DNA from: Rothia gullae
Lineage (GTDB): Bacteria; Actinomycetota; Actinomycetes; Actinomycetales; Micrococcaceae
Reading direction: 5' to 3'
Assembly: GCF_024294905.1 (NCBI RefSeq)
Contig: NZ_JANCOC010000001.1
Location: 131,223-195,222, forward strand
DNA length: 64,000 bases
The notes beneath the pieces were generated by a model. The model made no database searches. It was not told the origin of the DNA and was given only the letters and a program-made list of their open reading frames with translations. Positions 41,140 through 50,615 of the stretch are shown one piece after another. A program made the translations under genes and the position numbers. Positions within the stretch are counted from its first letter, which is position 1. Every line of letters starts with the position of its first letter.

Positions 41140-43050
41140 ATGTCTGAAAATACCGCTTCGCGCCCCGACCTTCGCAATGTGGCCATCGTGGCACACGTTG
41201 ACCACGGCAAGACCACCATCGTCGACGCGATGCTGCAGCAGACCAACGCCTTCTCTGCCCACGCAGATGTTGAAGACCGAGTCATGGACTCCGGTGACCT
41301 CGAAAAGGAAAAGGGCATCACCATTCTGGCGAAGAACACCACCGTGTTCTACAGCGGCCCTTCCGCCAACGGTGAGACCATCACCATTAACGTTATTGAC
41401 ACCCCCGGCCACGCCGACTTCGGTGGCGAGGTGGAGCGCGGCCTGTCCATGGTTGACGGCGTTGTGCTGCTCGTGGACGCATCCGAAGGTCCGCTACCTC
41501 AGACCCGCTTCGTGCTACGTAAGGCACTGGCTGCTAAGCTGCCCGTGATTCTCGTGGTGAACAAGGTTGACCGCCCCGACTCCCGTATCGACGAGGTTGT
41601 TGGCGAGTCCATGGACCTGCTGCTCGGCCTGGCATCCGACCTGGCGGACGAGGTTCCCGATCTGGACCTGGACGCTGTGCTGAACGTTCCGGTGGTGTAC
41701 GCATCCGGTAAGGCTGGCGCTGCATCCCTGAATCAGCCCGTAGACGGCCAGCTGCCTGACAACGACGACCTTGAGCCGCTGTTCAAGACAATCATCGAGC
41801 ACGTGCCCGCCCCCACCTACGATCCCAACGAGGTTCTGCAGGCACACGTGACCAACCTGGACTCCTCCCCGTTCCTGGGTCGTCTGGCACTGGTCCGTAT
41901 CTTCAACGGCACCCTGAAGAAGGGCCAGACCGTTGCATGGGCACGTCACGACGGCGAAATCAAGAACGTCCGTATTTCCGAGCTGCTGGCTACCAAGGCG
42001 CTCGAGCGTGTTCCCGCAGAGTCCGCTGGCCCCGGCGAGATCGTCGCAGTGGCTGGTATCGAGGACATCACCATTGGTGAAACCCTCACCGACGCTGAGA
42101 ACCCCAAGCCCCTGCCGCTGATCAAGGTGGACGATCCCGCGATCTCTATGACCATCGGTATTAACACCTCCCCGCTGGCTGGCCGCGTCAAGGGCGCAAA
42201 GGTCACCGCACGTCAGGTGAAGGACCGCCTGGACCGCGAGCTGATCGGTAACGTGTCCATCAAGGTTCTGCCCACCCAGCGTCCGGACGCGTGGGAAGTT
42301 CAGGGCCGTGGCGAGCTCGCCCTGGCTATCCTCGTGGAGCAGATGCGCCGCGAAGGCTTCGAGCTGACCGTGGGTAAGCCCCAGGTGGTTACCAAGACCA
42401 TCGACGGTAAGGTCTACGAGCCCATGGAGCACATGATCATTGACGTGCCCGAGGAGCACCTGGGTGCTGTCACCCAACTGATGGCTGCACGTAAGGGCCG
42501 CATGGAGAACATGTCGAACCACGGTACCGGTTGGGTCCGTATGGAGTTCGCTGTTCCCGCACGTGGTCTGATTGGTTTCCGTACTCAGTTCCTGACTGAG
42601 ACTCGCGGTGCCGGTATTTCTTCCTCCTACTCGATTGAGCACGAGCCGTGGGCTGGCGAGATTGAGTACCGCACTAACGGTTCGCTGATTGCTGACCGCG
42701 CCGGTGTGGTGACCCCCTACGCGATGATTAACCTGCAGGAGCGTGGCACCTTCTTCGTGGAGCCCACCTCTGAGGTGTACGAGGGCATGATTGTTGGTAT
42801 GAACTCCCGTGCAGACGACATGGAAGTTAACATCACCAAGGAAAAGAAGCTGACCAATATGCGTTCTTCGACTGCGGACAACTTCGAAAACCTCACCCCG
42901 CCGAAGAAGCTGACCCTGGAAGAGAGCCTGGAGTTCGCTCGCGAAGACGAGTGCGTTGAGGTGACCCCCGAGGCGATTCGTATCCGTAAGGTCATCCTGG
43001 ATTCCAACGAGCGTGTCCGCGAGTTCCGCCGCCGCGCCCGCGCGAACTAG
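41140..43050 (+). CDS. typA: Translational GTPase TypA/BipA
   Basis: 636 residues. GTPase motifs AHVDHGKTTIVDAML (G1), GITI (G2), DTPGHADFGGEVER (G3) and NKVDRPD (G4), then domain II, EF-G-like domains and the BipA-specific C-terminal domain (RSSTADNFENLTPPKKLTLE). It acts on ribosome assembly under stress or cold. The 208-bp gap before it shows no further gene. Confidence 0.97.
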   Translation: MSENTASRPDLRNVAIVAHVDHGKTTIVDAMLQQTNAFSAHADVEDRVMDSGDLEKEKGITILAKNTTVFYSGPSANGETITINVIDTPGHADFGGEVERGLSMVDGVVLLVDASEGPLPQTRFVLRKALAAKLPVILVVNKVDRPDSRIDEVVGESMDLLLGLASDLADEVPDLDLDAVLNVPVVYASGKAGAASLNQPVDGQLPDNDDLEPLFKTIIEHVPAPTYDPNEVLQAHVTNLDSSPFLGRLALVRIFNGTLKKGQTVAWARHDGEIKNVRISELLATKALERVPAESAGPGEIVAVAGIEDITIGETLTDAENPKPLPLIKVDDPAISMTIGINTSPLAGRVKGAKVTARQVKDRLDRELIGNVSIKVLPTQRPDAWEVQGRGELALAILVEQMRREGFELTVGKPQVVTKTIDGKVYEPMEHMIIDVPEEHLGAVTQLMAARKGRMENMSNHGTGWVRMEFAVPARGLIGFRTQFLTETRGAGISSSYSIEHEPWAGEIEYRTNGSLIADRAGVVTPYAMINLQERGTFFVEPTSEVYEGMIVGMNSRADDMEVNITKEKKLTNMRSSTADNFENLTPPKKLTLEESLEFAREDECVEVTPEAIRIRKVILDSNERVREFRRRARAN

Positions 43051-43128
43051 TACAGCGCGAATGACTGTTATCGTTAGCGACTAACCTGCTGTAGCGGCTG
43101 TCGTTGCCCGAGCGCTGTCGTTGTTCAA

Positions 43129-43169
43129 GAGCCGCCGCTACCTTCTGAAGAGGAGGTAGCGGCGGTTCT
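43129..43169 (+). terminator. typA terminator
   Basis: Stem gagccgccgctacc / ggtagcggcggttct with a ttctgaagaggа-type loop, followed by gttt. Confidence 0.8.
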
Positions 43170-43437
43170 GTTTAACCGCCCCGATTCGTTAGGGAAATAT
43201 TGGAGGGGCGGCGGGAGAGAAGGGGGATGGGGAACAGTGCGTTCTGCTTTCTGCCGAAAACCGCTTTCGAAAAGCCTTAACACCCCGCGCTGTACATGCG
43301 AGTGTGTAAGATAAAATAATGCGCCTGCACGGTGGCGGCACCCGTCCGCAACTCAACGTCTGCTGATCAATGATGTAAATTGCTGGCGCGCTTTGACCGT
43401 CTAAGAAACCCAATCCTGCGTATGAGAGGGAAAGCCT
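43170..43437. other. Gap before the mshB fusion gene
   Basis: 268 bases. No promoter with certainty; TAAGATAAAAT (about 43308-43318) is a good -10 candidate about 120 bp before the GTG start. Nothing else recognised. Confidence 0.35.
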
Positions 43438-44787
43438 GTGTCTGAAACCGAGAACACTCAGCCTGATTCTGCGACCCCCAACTACCCCACGCAGGGTGAG
43501 CGCATCGCCCCCGGATCGCGCCGTGACCTGCTGCCGAATAACTACGATGCGAAGAAGGCGCGCATCCTGTTTGTGCATGCACACCCGGACGACGAAACTT
43601 CCTCGACCGGCGCGACCATGGCGTATTATGCGCAGAAGGGCGCGGAGGTGTACCTGCTGACCGCTACCCGCGGTGAGTTGGGCGAGGTCATCCCCGAGGA
43701 ACTGCACCACCTGGAGGTCGGTAAGCCCGGCTGCCGTGATAATGGTGAGGCGCTGGGCGAGTATCGCACCGGTGAGCTTGCCGGCGCTATTAAGGCGCTG
43801 GGCGTGAAGAAGCAGTTCTTTCTGGGCCAGGAACCCGCCGTCGCGGAGGGTGCGCTGCCTCTGTACCGTGACTCCGGTATGGCGTGGGGCCCGGAGGGTA
43901 AGCCCGTCGCCAACCCGGTGGCGGCGGAGGATTCGTTGACCGCGCAGCCGCTGGAACCGCAGGCTCAGGCGCTGGTCGCCGCTATTCGTGCCCTCACCCC
44001 GGATGTTCTGGTCACCTACGATTCGGACGGCGGCTACGGCCACCCCGACCACGTGCGCGTGTACGAGATCGTGTACCGTGCCCTGCAGATCCTTGAAGAT
44101 GACGAGGACCGTCCGATTCTCACCTGGGGCATTGAGGGTGAGTTCGATACGGCGGATCAGCGTCTGCAGGCTGCTATTTACGGTGATGGAACCGCTAAGC
44201 GCAAGGCAATGGAGGCGCACCGCACCCAGATTACGGTGGTGGACGAGAAGACTTTTGAGTACTCGAATAAGGTGCCGCAGAAGATTTCTGCCGTGGAGAC
44301 TTTCCGCGTGCTCGACGGTGACCCGACCGCGACCGTTCACCCGAAGCCGCAGGAAGCGGGTCTGGTGTCGAGCCTGCTGACCGGCTCGATTCTGGGTATT
44401 TTTGCCGGTATTGCCGGGTCGATTTACCATGCCTGGGTCGTGTACGCGGGGGATACCGCCCTGCCGCTGGGCCTGCTGGTGGCGTACCTGACGGTTTTCT
44501 TTACCGCCCTGTGGTGTGCCCTGTCGTTGCGTCGCGGCTACGCGGCGGCTATCGTGGCTGTTGCAGTGTTCGTGACCGTGTACGTGCTTGGTTACGGTCG
44601 CCCCGATTCGCCGTTTGTTTTGGTGAACCCGGGCCATTCGGCGATTGGCCTGTACGGTGCCCTGTGGTGGTTTGGTGCCCCGGTTGCGGCGATGCTGGGC
44701 ATGCTTGTGTACACGCGTGCTCGTGTGAAGGACGCGCAGTATTTCTCGCCCCGTGCGGCGCATCAGCGTGCGCGCGCTAAGAAGTAG
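43438..44787 (+). CDS. mshB: MshB-like mycothiol deacetylase fused to a membrane domain
   Basis: 449 residues. Residues about 38-295 are a PIG-L/MshB metal-dependent deacetylase: FVHAHPDDETSSTGATMA (zinc ligands), ATRGELGEV, and DGGYGHPDHVRVYEI. This would deacetylate GlcNAc-inositol in mycothiol synthesis. Residues about 305-435 add four membrane helices (FAGIAGSIYHAWVVYAG to FGAPVAAMLGMLVYT), resembling the small DUF6113-type protein often encoded next to mshB, so the enzyme is probably membrane-bound. GTG start with AGAGGGA upstream. No frameshift signature at the junction. Confidence 0.85.
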   Translation: MSETENTQPDSATPNYPTQGERIAPGSRRDLLPNNYDAKKARILFVHAHPDDETSSTGATMAYYAQKGAEVYLLTATRGELGEVIPEELHHLEVGKPGCRDNGEALGEYRTGELAGAIKALGVKKQFFLGQEPAVAEGALPLYRDSGMAWGPEGKPVANPVAAEDSLTAQPLEPQAQALVAAIRALTPDVLVTYDSDGGYGHPDHVRVYEIVYRALQILEDDEDRPILTWGIEGEFDTADQRLQAAIYGDGTAKRKAMEAHRTQITVVDEKTFEYSNKVPQKISAVETFRVLDGDPTATVHPKPQEAGLVSSLLTGSILGIFAGIAGSIYHAWVVYAGDTALPLGLLVAYLTVFFTALWCALSLRRGYAAAIVAVAVFVTVYVLGYGRPDSPFVLVNPGHSAIGLYGALWWFGAPVAAMLGMLVYTRARVKDAQYFSPRAAHQRARAKK

Positions 44788-44816
44788 CCTGAAGGCTATT
44801 ACTATGTCATAACCTA

Positions 44817-44857
44817 AGGGGGGTGTTCCGGTTAGCCGGGACGCCCCCTGCTGTTTT
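44817..44857 (+). terminator. mshB terminator
   Basis: Stem aggggggtgttccgg / ccgggacgcccccct-type followed by gctgttttt. Confidence 0.8.
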
Positions 44858-45051
44858 TGGGTGCTACGCCGCTGCTGTCTTCTAAACCCGCCGGATAGAG
44901 GAGAATAGGAAAGAAAATGTATGCGTTATTCGGTGAATTTTGCGGGGTGGAAATAGTGGTGACTTCATTAAAAAATTCATGTGATGAAGATTTCATTTTT
45001 GGCTTAATCTATGTTTAAAAGCCTACCGACTAGCCATAACGCTGAGAAATA

Positions 45052-45070
45052 CCAGGTCAGCCTAGCCTAA
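45052..45070. promoter_or_regulatory. Candidate IdeR/DtxR iron box
   Basis: On the minus strand the site reads TTAGGCTAGGCTGACCTGG, agreeing at 15 of 19 positions with the consensus TTAGGTTAGGCTAACCTAA. It lies about 200 bp before the ferredoxin gene and 60 bp before its likely promoter, so it could control fdxA by iron. No search was possible. Confidence 0.4.
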
Positions 45071-45271
45071 AAAATACCCCCACAAACCCATGAGCCTACT
45101 GTCTGATACACCACGAAAATACGGTTAAACAGCCGGTGCGCGATAGACTATACACAGACTTCCCCGCCGGGCACCAACTACTCGGCGGTTTTACTCTGTA
45201 GATTCTGCCCTGCAGCAGACGACCCGCAGAACAGCGGGCACGGGGCGAACAGCTTGTAGAAAGGCACACCA

Positions 45272-45592
45272 ATGACCTACGTAATCGCGCTTCCCTGCGT
45301 GGATGTCAAAGACCGCGCATGCGTTGAAGAATGCCCCGTCGACTGCATCTACGAAGGTGAACGTACCCTCTACATCCACCCGGATGAATGCGTGGACTGC
45401 GGCGCCTGCGAGCCCGTCTGCCCCGTAGAAGCAATCTACTACGAAGACGACGTCCCCGAAGAGTGGACCGAATACGTCAGCGCCAACGCAGACTTCTTCG
45501 ATGACCTGGGTTCCCCCGGCGGCGCAGCAAAGCTCGGCCCCACCGGCAAGGACGTGCCCTTCATCGCGGCACTGCCCCCTCGTGGTGAGTAG
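45272..45592 (+). CDS. fdxA: 7Fe ferredoxin
   Basis: 106 residues. The first cluster region has CVEECPVDCIYEG and the second CVDCGACEPVCPVEAIYYED; the long C-terminal tail (ADFFDDLGSPGGAAKLG) is typical of actinobacterial FdxA. It carries electrons at low potential. In Actinobacteria it is commonly followed by dapC, as here. Confidence 0.97.
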   Translation: MTYVIALPCVDVKDRACVEECPVDCIYEGERTLYIHPDECVDCGACEPVCPVEAIYYEDDVPEEWTEYVSANADFFDDLGSPGGAAKLGPTGKDVPFIAALPPRGE

Positions 45593-45650
45593 TAGCCTGC
45601 GGCGAATAATAGCTACAACCCCATAGACTGACCGCACCCGCTAATGGGTG

Positions 45651-45715
45651 CCAAGAGCCTCCATCACAGAACCCGGTGCCCACGCACCGTCTAGGCGCTG
45701 GAATGGAGGCTCTTG
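45651..45715 (+). terminator. Long hairpin between fdxA and dapC
   Basis: caagagcctccat pairs with atggaggctcttg across a 38-base loop that itself can pair (cggtgc/gcaccg). There is no clean T run, so it may attenuate and not fully stop transcription before dapC. Confidence 0.5.
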
Positions 45716-45786
45716 CTATAGGCACGCCAGCGTGCGGGCGCTAGACTAAAATGACGAAAACTATTCCCAAGCAACCAGGTGACACA

Positions 45787-46926
45787 ATGACTTACGGCCT
45801 GAACCTGCCCGAATACCCCTGGGAGGCGCTCGCCCCCTACCGCGCAACCGCGGCCGCCCACCCGGACGGTCCGGTGGACCTGTCCATCGGCACCCCAGTC
45901 GACCCGACCCCGCAGAACATTCGTGAGGCGCTGGCGGCCGCCTCCGACGCACCCGGCTACCCGACCACCCATGGCACCCCCGCCCTGCGTGAGGCTATTG
46001 CCGAGTGGTTTGCGCGCCGCCGCGGTGTGACCGGTCTGAGCCCGGAGGCGATTATGCCCACGGTCGGTTCGAAGGAACTCGTGGCGTGGTTGCCGTTCCT
46101 GCTGGGTCTGGGCCCGGGCGATGTGGTCGTGTACCCGCGCGTTGCGTACCCCACCTACGATATGGGTGCCCGCTTTGCCCGCGCCGAGTCCGTACCCGCC
46201 GACAGCCTCGATGAGCTGGACGCTGACACCCGCAGCCGTGTGAAGCTGATTTGGGTGAACTCTCCGGCGAACCCGAACGGTGTGGTGCGTACCGTGGAGC
46301 AGCTGCGTGAGATTGTGGTGCAGGCGCGTGAAATCGGTGCCGTGGTGGCGTCCGATGAGTGCTACGCGGAGCTCGGTTGGGGTGCCTGGGATGAGGCGCG
46401 CGGCGGTCAGCCGGTGCCGTCCATCCTGGATCATCGAGTGTGTGATGGTGACTTCACCGGCTTGTTTGCCGTGTACTCGCTGTCGAAGCAGTCGAACCTT
46501 GCCGGTTACCGTGCCGCGTTCATTGCCGGTGCCCCCGAGCTGATGCCGAACCTGATTAATAGCCGCAAGCACGCCGGCATGATTGTGCCCGCCCCCGTGC
46601 AGACTGCCATGATGGTGGCGCTGGCTGATGAGGCGCACGTGGCGGCGCAGAAGGATCTGTACCGTGCCCGCCGCGAGGTACTGGAGGAGGCGATTGCCGC
46701 CGCCGGTGGCCGCATTGAGAATTCTGAGGCTGGCCTGTACCTGTGGACCACCTTCGGTGAGTCCACTTGGGATTCGATTGGTCGCCTGGCGGAGCTGGGT
46801 ATTATTGCTGGTCCCGGCGTGTTCTACGGCGAGGACGGCGAAGGCTACGTGCGCATCGCTCTGACAGCTTCTGATGAGGCGGTGGCGAAGGCTGCTGAGC
46901 GTCTGAAGGCATCTGCATTTAAGTAG
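45787..46926 (+). CDS. dapC: Succinyldiaminopimelate transaminase
   Basis: PLP enzyme of about 379 residues in the succinylase branch of lysine/DAP synthesis. YGLNLPEYPWEALAPYRATA at the start, SIGTPVDPTP, WVNSPANPNGVV, SDECYAELGW and the Schiff-base Lys in SLSKQSNLAGYRAAF match actinobacterial DapC. ATG 45787 (AGGTGA upstream) was chosen; an ATG at 45751 would add 12 residues but lies only three bases after a TAGACT -10 box, so it would fall at or before the transcript start. It works with dapD and dapE at 49.5-51.8 kb. Confidence 0.9.
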   Translation: MTYGLNLPEYPWEALAPYRATAAAHPDGPVDLSIGTPVDPTPQNIREALAAASDAPGYPTTHGTPALREAIAEWFARRRGVTGLSPEAIMPTVGSKELVAWLPFLLGLGPGDVVVYPRVAYPTYDMGARFARAESVPADSLDELDADTRSRVKLIWVNSPANPNGVVRTVEQLREIVVQAREIGAVVASDECYAELGWGAWDEARGGQPVPSILDHRVCDGDFTGLFAVYSLSKQSNLAGYRAAFIAGAPELMPNLINSRKHAGMIVPAPVQTAMMVALADEAHVAAQKDLYRARREVLEEAIAAAGGRIENSEAGLYLWTTFGESTWDSIGRLAELGIIAGPGVFYGEDGEGYVRIALTASDEAVAKAAERLKASAFK

Positions 46927-46957
46927 TCCCGACAGGTCTAACTAGCCCCTATAGCAG

Positions 46958-46999
46958 AAAGCCCCCGCACCCTCCCGAAAGGGGAGTGCGGGGGCTTTG
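46958..46999. terminator. Terminator between dapC and galE
   Basis: Stem aaagcccccgcac(c)ctccc / gggagtgcgggggcttt, symmetric between convergent genes. Confidence 0.9.
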
Positions 47000-47098
47000 C
47001 CGTATCCGCTGATCATCGTTGGCCGGAGTACCCGGACGATAGGTGAGATAACACCTATCGGGCACTCTTCAACACTCCTCACACGGGGCTAAAACAGC

Positions 47099-48112
47099 TT
47101 AGGCTTCGTAACCGTTGGGGTTGTTCTTCTGCCAGTTCCAGTGGTCGCGAACCATGGTCTTAATGTCGCGGCTAGCGCTCCAACCCAGATCCGCCAGAGC
47201 AGAGGAAGGATCAGCGTAAGAGACCGCAACGTCACCGGGGCGACGATCCACAATCTTGTACGGCAGCTCCTTACCACACGCCTCCTCGAACGCGTGCAGA
47301 ACCTGCAGAACCGAGTAGCCGTTACCGGTACCCAGGTTCCAGGTGTGCAAGCCGCCGTGCTCAGCAATGTAGTTCAGCGCCTTCAGGTGACCGTCAGCCA
47401 GGTCAACCACGTGGATGTAGTCGCGCACGCCGGTACCGTCAACGGTCGGGTAGTCGTTACCGAAGACGTTCAGGTGCTCGCGGCGACCCACAGCAACCTG
47501 CGCGATGAAGGGCACTAGGTTGTTCGGGATGCCCGCCGGGTCCTCACCGATACGGCCGGACTCGTGTGCACCAACGGGGTTGAAGTAACGCAGCAGAGCA
47601 ATGTTCCACTTGGAGTCGGAAGCAGCCAGATCAACCAGCATGTCCTCAATGTGCTCCTTGGTGCGGCCGTAGCAGGACTGCGCATCCATGTTCATCTTCT
47701 CGATCAGAGGCATGGACTCGGGCTCACCGTACACGGTAGCGGAGGAGGAGAACACGATGGAGTGGCAGTCAGCCTCGTCCATTGCGTACAGCAGGTTCAG
47801 GGTGCCAGCCACGTTAGTCTGGTAGTACCACAGCGGCTTCTCAGCGGACTCGCCCACAGCCTTCAGGCCCGCAAAGTGAATCACAGCGTCGGGGTGAACC
47901 TGCTTGAAGAGAGCCTTCATACCTTCGAGGTCGAGCAGATCAACCTTGTGGAACTCGGGGGCGCGGCCAGCGAGTTCAGCGACGCGCTTGAGGGACTCCT
48001 CGGAAGAGTTCGCGAGGTTATCCATGACGACGACGTCGTGGCCTGCCTTGAGCAGTTCAAGTACAGTATGGGAGCCGATGTAGCCGGCGCCGCCGGTAAC
48101 GAGTACCTTCAT
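47099..48112 (-). CDS. galE: UDP-glucose 4-epimerase
   Basis: 338 residues, interconverting UDP-glucose and UDP-galactose. NAD-binding GGAGYIGSH (7-15), catalytic Ser in SSSATVYG and YxxxK in CYGRTKEHIE, plus LRYFNPVGAHESG and GVRDYIHVVDLADGH. ATG 48112 with AAAGGAC is the start; a 30-residue upstream extension is not family-like. Complements galU at 2231. Confidence 0.96.
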   Translation of the reverse strand: MKVLVTGGAGYIGSHTVLELLKAGHDVVVMDNLANSSEESLKRVAELAGRAPEFHKVDLLDLEGMKALFKQVHPDAVIHFAGLKAVGESAEKPLWYYQTNVAGTLNLLYAMDEADCHSIVFSSSATVYGEPESMPLIEKMNMDAQSCYGRTKEHIEDMLVDLAASDSKWNIALLRYFNPVGAHESGRIGEDPAGIPNNLVPFIAQVAVGRREHLNVFGNDYPTVDGTGVRDYIHVVDLADGHLKALNYIAEHGGLHTWNLGTGNGYSVLQVLHAFEEACGKELPYKIVDRRPGDVAVSYADPSSALADLGWSASRDIKTMVRDHWNWQKNNPNGYEA

Positions 48113-48337
48113 GATGTCCTTTCGGGCTTTATATATCCGGAAAAAGTGCTCCGGATGGGGGACAAAAGCTGTTGAGCTGTATCTAATGGTACAGCCGTGC
48201 ACGGGGTGTAAGTACCTTCGGAGACTGTGCGCTTGTGCACTCTGGCGTGAGCACGTGGGAGGCGTTATTTAGGTGTCTCGCCACTCGCCTTCGCCCAGCG
48301 CCTGAATCCGCCTCTCAGCTGATTTCTGAGCCGACCT

Positions 48338-49222
48338 CTAATCCCACCGGAAATACCACTGGCGGCTCTGGTGAATAAACTCCGTCAGCTGCTCAAAATC
48401 CTCAAACACCTGGAACGGAAGATCAGAACAAAATGCGAACTGCTCGACCGCCAGATTCTTCGCCTCCAGCGGGTCGGTGACGGGGCGCTCGACCAGAAAT
48501 TCTAGACAATCAGCATTGTCAAGAGCCGCCGGGATAGCGCCGTACTTTTCACGCCAATAGTGGGTGAACGCCAGCTGCGTTTCGGCGTTCGGGCAGTCAT
48601 TCCAGCCGCCAAAGGGCAGGTGCGCGGGAATATCGGCGGGGTCATCGGTCGGAATCTGCAGCAGGAGCATCTCGCCTTGATCCTCCTCATCCACAAGCTC
48701 GTAGCAGAGCAGAGCGGAAAGAGTCGGGGCGTCATCTTCGGGTTCCTCATCGGGCAGAAAATCGGAGCTCATAAACTCGTCGACAAGCTCGTTGAGGTTG
48801 AAGTCATCCGGGTCGTCCTCGCTAGTATCTTCGCCATCGTCCATAACCCGGCGCAACTGCTGAGCAATGGCGGCGCTACCGTACTCTTCGGCGGAGGCGC
48901 CACCTCGGGCGGTACGGTAACGCTGCAGGACGGCACGAGTGTAGGCGCTCACCTGCTCGGGGGTTAGAGTCTCAACATCGTCAATGATGTCGTGCTCAAG
49001 GGACACCGCAATGACCATGCTTTCAAGCACCATATCGTTCAGGTTCAGGAAGAAGGGGACGAACCCCTCCGCGCGCCCCAGCTTAGCCAGCTCATCGTAA
49101 CGAGCCATGGCATCAGCGGCAGGAGCGCCCATTGGAATACGCTCGTGCGGGTAGGGGAAGAGGCGCGTAAAGTGCCGGTAGGTTTCGCTCATCGTCGACT
49201 CTGACTTAGTTGATTCGGACAT
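48338..49222 (-). CDS. DUF4253-domain protein
   Basis: 294 residues, soluble. The C-terminal 110 residues hold the DUF4253 signature: LPFGGWNDCPNAETQLAF, HYWREKYGAIPAAL, a second EQFAFCSDL and the closing WYFRWD. The N-terminal part is acidic (DDGEDTSEDDPDD region) and unassigned. Related proteins occur next to toxin-immunity sets and as lone genes; no toxin is seen here. Start could be ATG 49222 or the inner ATG giving MSETYRHF. Function unknown. Confidence 0.75.
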   Translation of the reverse strand: MSESTKSESTMSETYRHFTRLFPYPHERIPMGAPAADAMARYDELAKLGRAEGFVPFFLNLNDMVLESMVIAVSLEHDIIDDVETLTPEQVSAYTRAVLQRYRTARGGASAEEYGSAAIAQQLRRVMDDGEDTSEDDPDDFNLNELVDEFMSSDFLPDEEPEDDAPTLSALLCYELVDEEDQGEMLLLQIPTDDPADIPAHLPFGGWNDCPNAETQLAFTHYWREKYGAIPAALDNADCLEFLVERPVTDPLEAKNLAVEQFAFCSDLPFQVFEDFEQLTEFIHQSRQWYFRWD

Positions 49223-49548
49223 CTGAATTTCTCTCTGAACTGTACAGGTGGTCAGTCATGGCGGGTGCGCTATACCCGGTACTACCAGCATAGCGAAAGC
49301 CCAAACCGCCCGCCCTGAAAACGGTCATCGTAGTCGCCGCGGATGCGCGTCCAGCCTTGTGAGAGCGGCGAAGAGAGAACACAGGACACAGAAAAGGGGC
49401 CGGGATGCTTTACGTATCCCGACCCCTAAAGCCGATCCCTAAAGTTCGCGGGCCGACCCCCAACGTTCGCAAGGGCAACCAGCGCTACCCCAGGTACAGA
49501 CTAGTTCAGGTACAGACTAGTTCAGGTACAGACTAGTTCAGGTACAAA
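49223..49548. other. Gap with dapD terminator and a 16-bp tandem repeat
   Basis: 326 bases. The right part carries the repeat at 49492-49555 and the hairpin at 49392-49427, both described separately. The left part (49223-49390) shows nothing I can name. Confidence 0.5.
49392..49427 (-). terminator. dapD terminator
   Basis: On the minus strand ggggtcgggat / atcccggcccc is followed by TTTTCTGT. Confidence 0.8.
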
Positions 49549-49555
49549 CTAGTTC
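49492..49555 (-). repeat. Four tandem 16-bp units at the 3' end of dapD
   Basis: aggtacagactagttc is repeated four times head to tail, the last with one change. On the minus strand each unit contains AACTAG, the final Asn codon and stop of dapD, so the stop context has been multiplied. Probably replication slippage; too short and with no spacers for a CRISPR. Confidence 0.9.
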
Positions 49556-50505
49556 AGATGCAGTGCCTCGTTCAGCTCCACGGTGTTCTTCGCACGCGGC
49601 AGAACCTCAATCGCGCCGCTGATCGAATTGCGGCGGAACAGCAGGTTCGACACGCCGGACAGCTCCGCAGCCTTCACCACGCGCGCCTCCTGACCGGGCA
49701 ACAGAACGCTCACGCGCGAACCGGCGGTCACGTACAGGCCAGCCTCAACCACGCAGTCATCACCCAGGGCAATACCGATACCGGACTCCGCGCCCAGCAG
49801 AGAACGCTCACCAATAGACACGCGCTGAGTGCCGCCGCCGGAAAGAGTACCCATTGTGGAGGCGCCGCCGCCCACATCCGAGCCGTCGCCCACCACAACG
49901 CCCTGAGAAATACGGCCCTCAACCATGGAAGTGCCCAGGGTACCGGCGTTGAAGTTCACGAAGCCCTCATGCATCACGGTCGTGCCAGACGCCAGGTGCG
50001 CACCCAGGCGCAGACGGTCACCGTCACCAATGCGCACGCCGGCGGGAACTACGTAATCCACCAAGCGCGGGAACTTATCAATGTGGCTCACGCTCAGGTG
50101 GCCCAGCTTGCGCAGACCAATCGCCAGCTTCTGGAACTCGGCGGCAAGCACCGGGCCGTGGTTGGTCCACGCAACATTCGCCAGGGTACCGAACAGACCG
50201 TCCAGGTTCAGCTCGTTGGGGCGAACCAGAGTGTGGGAGAGCAGGTGCAGACGCAGGTACGCGTCGACCGCGTCTTCGGGTGCCTCATCCAGGTTGATGG
50301 ATGCGGTACGCACCTCGGTGCGGGCGTTGCGCGCAGGGTGCTCAGCGACCAGGTCCTCCAGCTCGTCCGCGATGGACAGGTCGGGGGTCTGGGTGAGGGA
50401 GGGGGCGGGGAACCATGCATCCAGGACGGTGCCGGCGTGCTCGCCAGAGACAACAACATTGACCAGTGCAACACCGGAGGCGTAACGGGGAGTGTTTTCA
50501 GACAT
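49549..50505 (-). CDS. dapD: 2,3,4,5-tetrahydropyridine-2,6-dicarboxylate N-succinyltransferase
   Basis: 318 residues. N-terminal domain, then a left-handed parallel beta helix with hexapeptide periodicity ([40 protein letters not shown]) and the motif [18 protein letters not shown]. It starts the succinylase branch to meso-DAP and lysine. The ATG at 50505 is seven bases after TATAAT (50518-50513), a clean leaderless-type start; an ATG three codons upstream is inside that box. Divergent from dapE. Confidence 0.95.
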   Translation of the reverse strand: MSENTPRYASGVALVNVVVSGEHAGTVLDAWFPAPSLTQTPDLSIADELEDLVAEHPARNARTEVRTASINLDEAPEDAVDAYLRLHLLSHTLVRPNELNLDGLFGTLANVAWTNHGPVLAAEFQKLAIGLRKLGHLSVSHIDKFPRLVDYVVPAGVRIGDGDRLRLGAHLASGTTVMHEGFVNFNAGTLGTSMVEGRISQGVVVGDGSDVGGGASTMGTLSGGGTQRVSIGERSLLGAESGIGIALGDDCVVEAGLYVTAGSRVSVLLPGQEARVVKAAELSGVSNLLFRRNSISGAIEVLPRAKNTVELNEALHLN

Positions 50506-50615
50506 GCCTCCCATTATAGTTTTGGGGCTTGGTACACATTCAAGACCGTCTCATATGCTCGATATGGGCGTTGTGGGCGCGGGCGCGTGTACCGGGGAAC
50601 CTGTAAGGTGGAAGG

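Larger units (their letters stand above)
44788..45271. promoter_or_regulatory. 484-bp AT-rich gap upstream of fdxA
   Basis: After the terminator at 44817, the gap holds a partial palindrome AAATTCATGTGATGAAGATTT-like (44973-44993; core TCATgtgATGA) and a 19-bp IdeR/DtxR-like box at 45052-45070. A candidate promoter TTAAAC-N18-TATACA lies at about 45124-45153. No gene is supported. Confidence 0.45.

Noticed and set aside
49492..49555. Short regularly repeated units considered as a CRISPR array
   Set aside because: Units are 16 bp and directly abutting with no spacers, and no cas gene is present.
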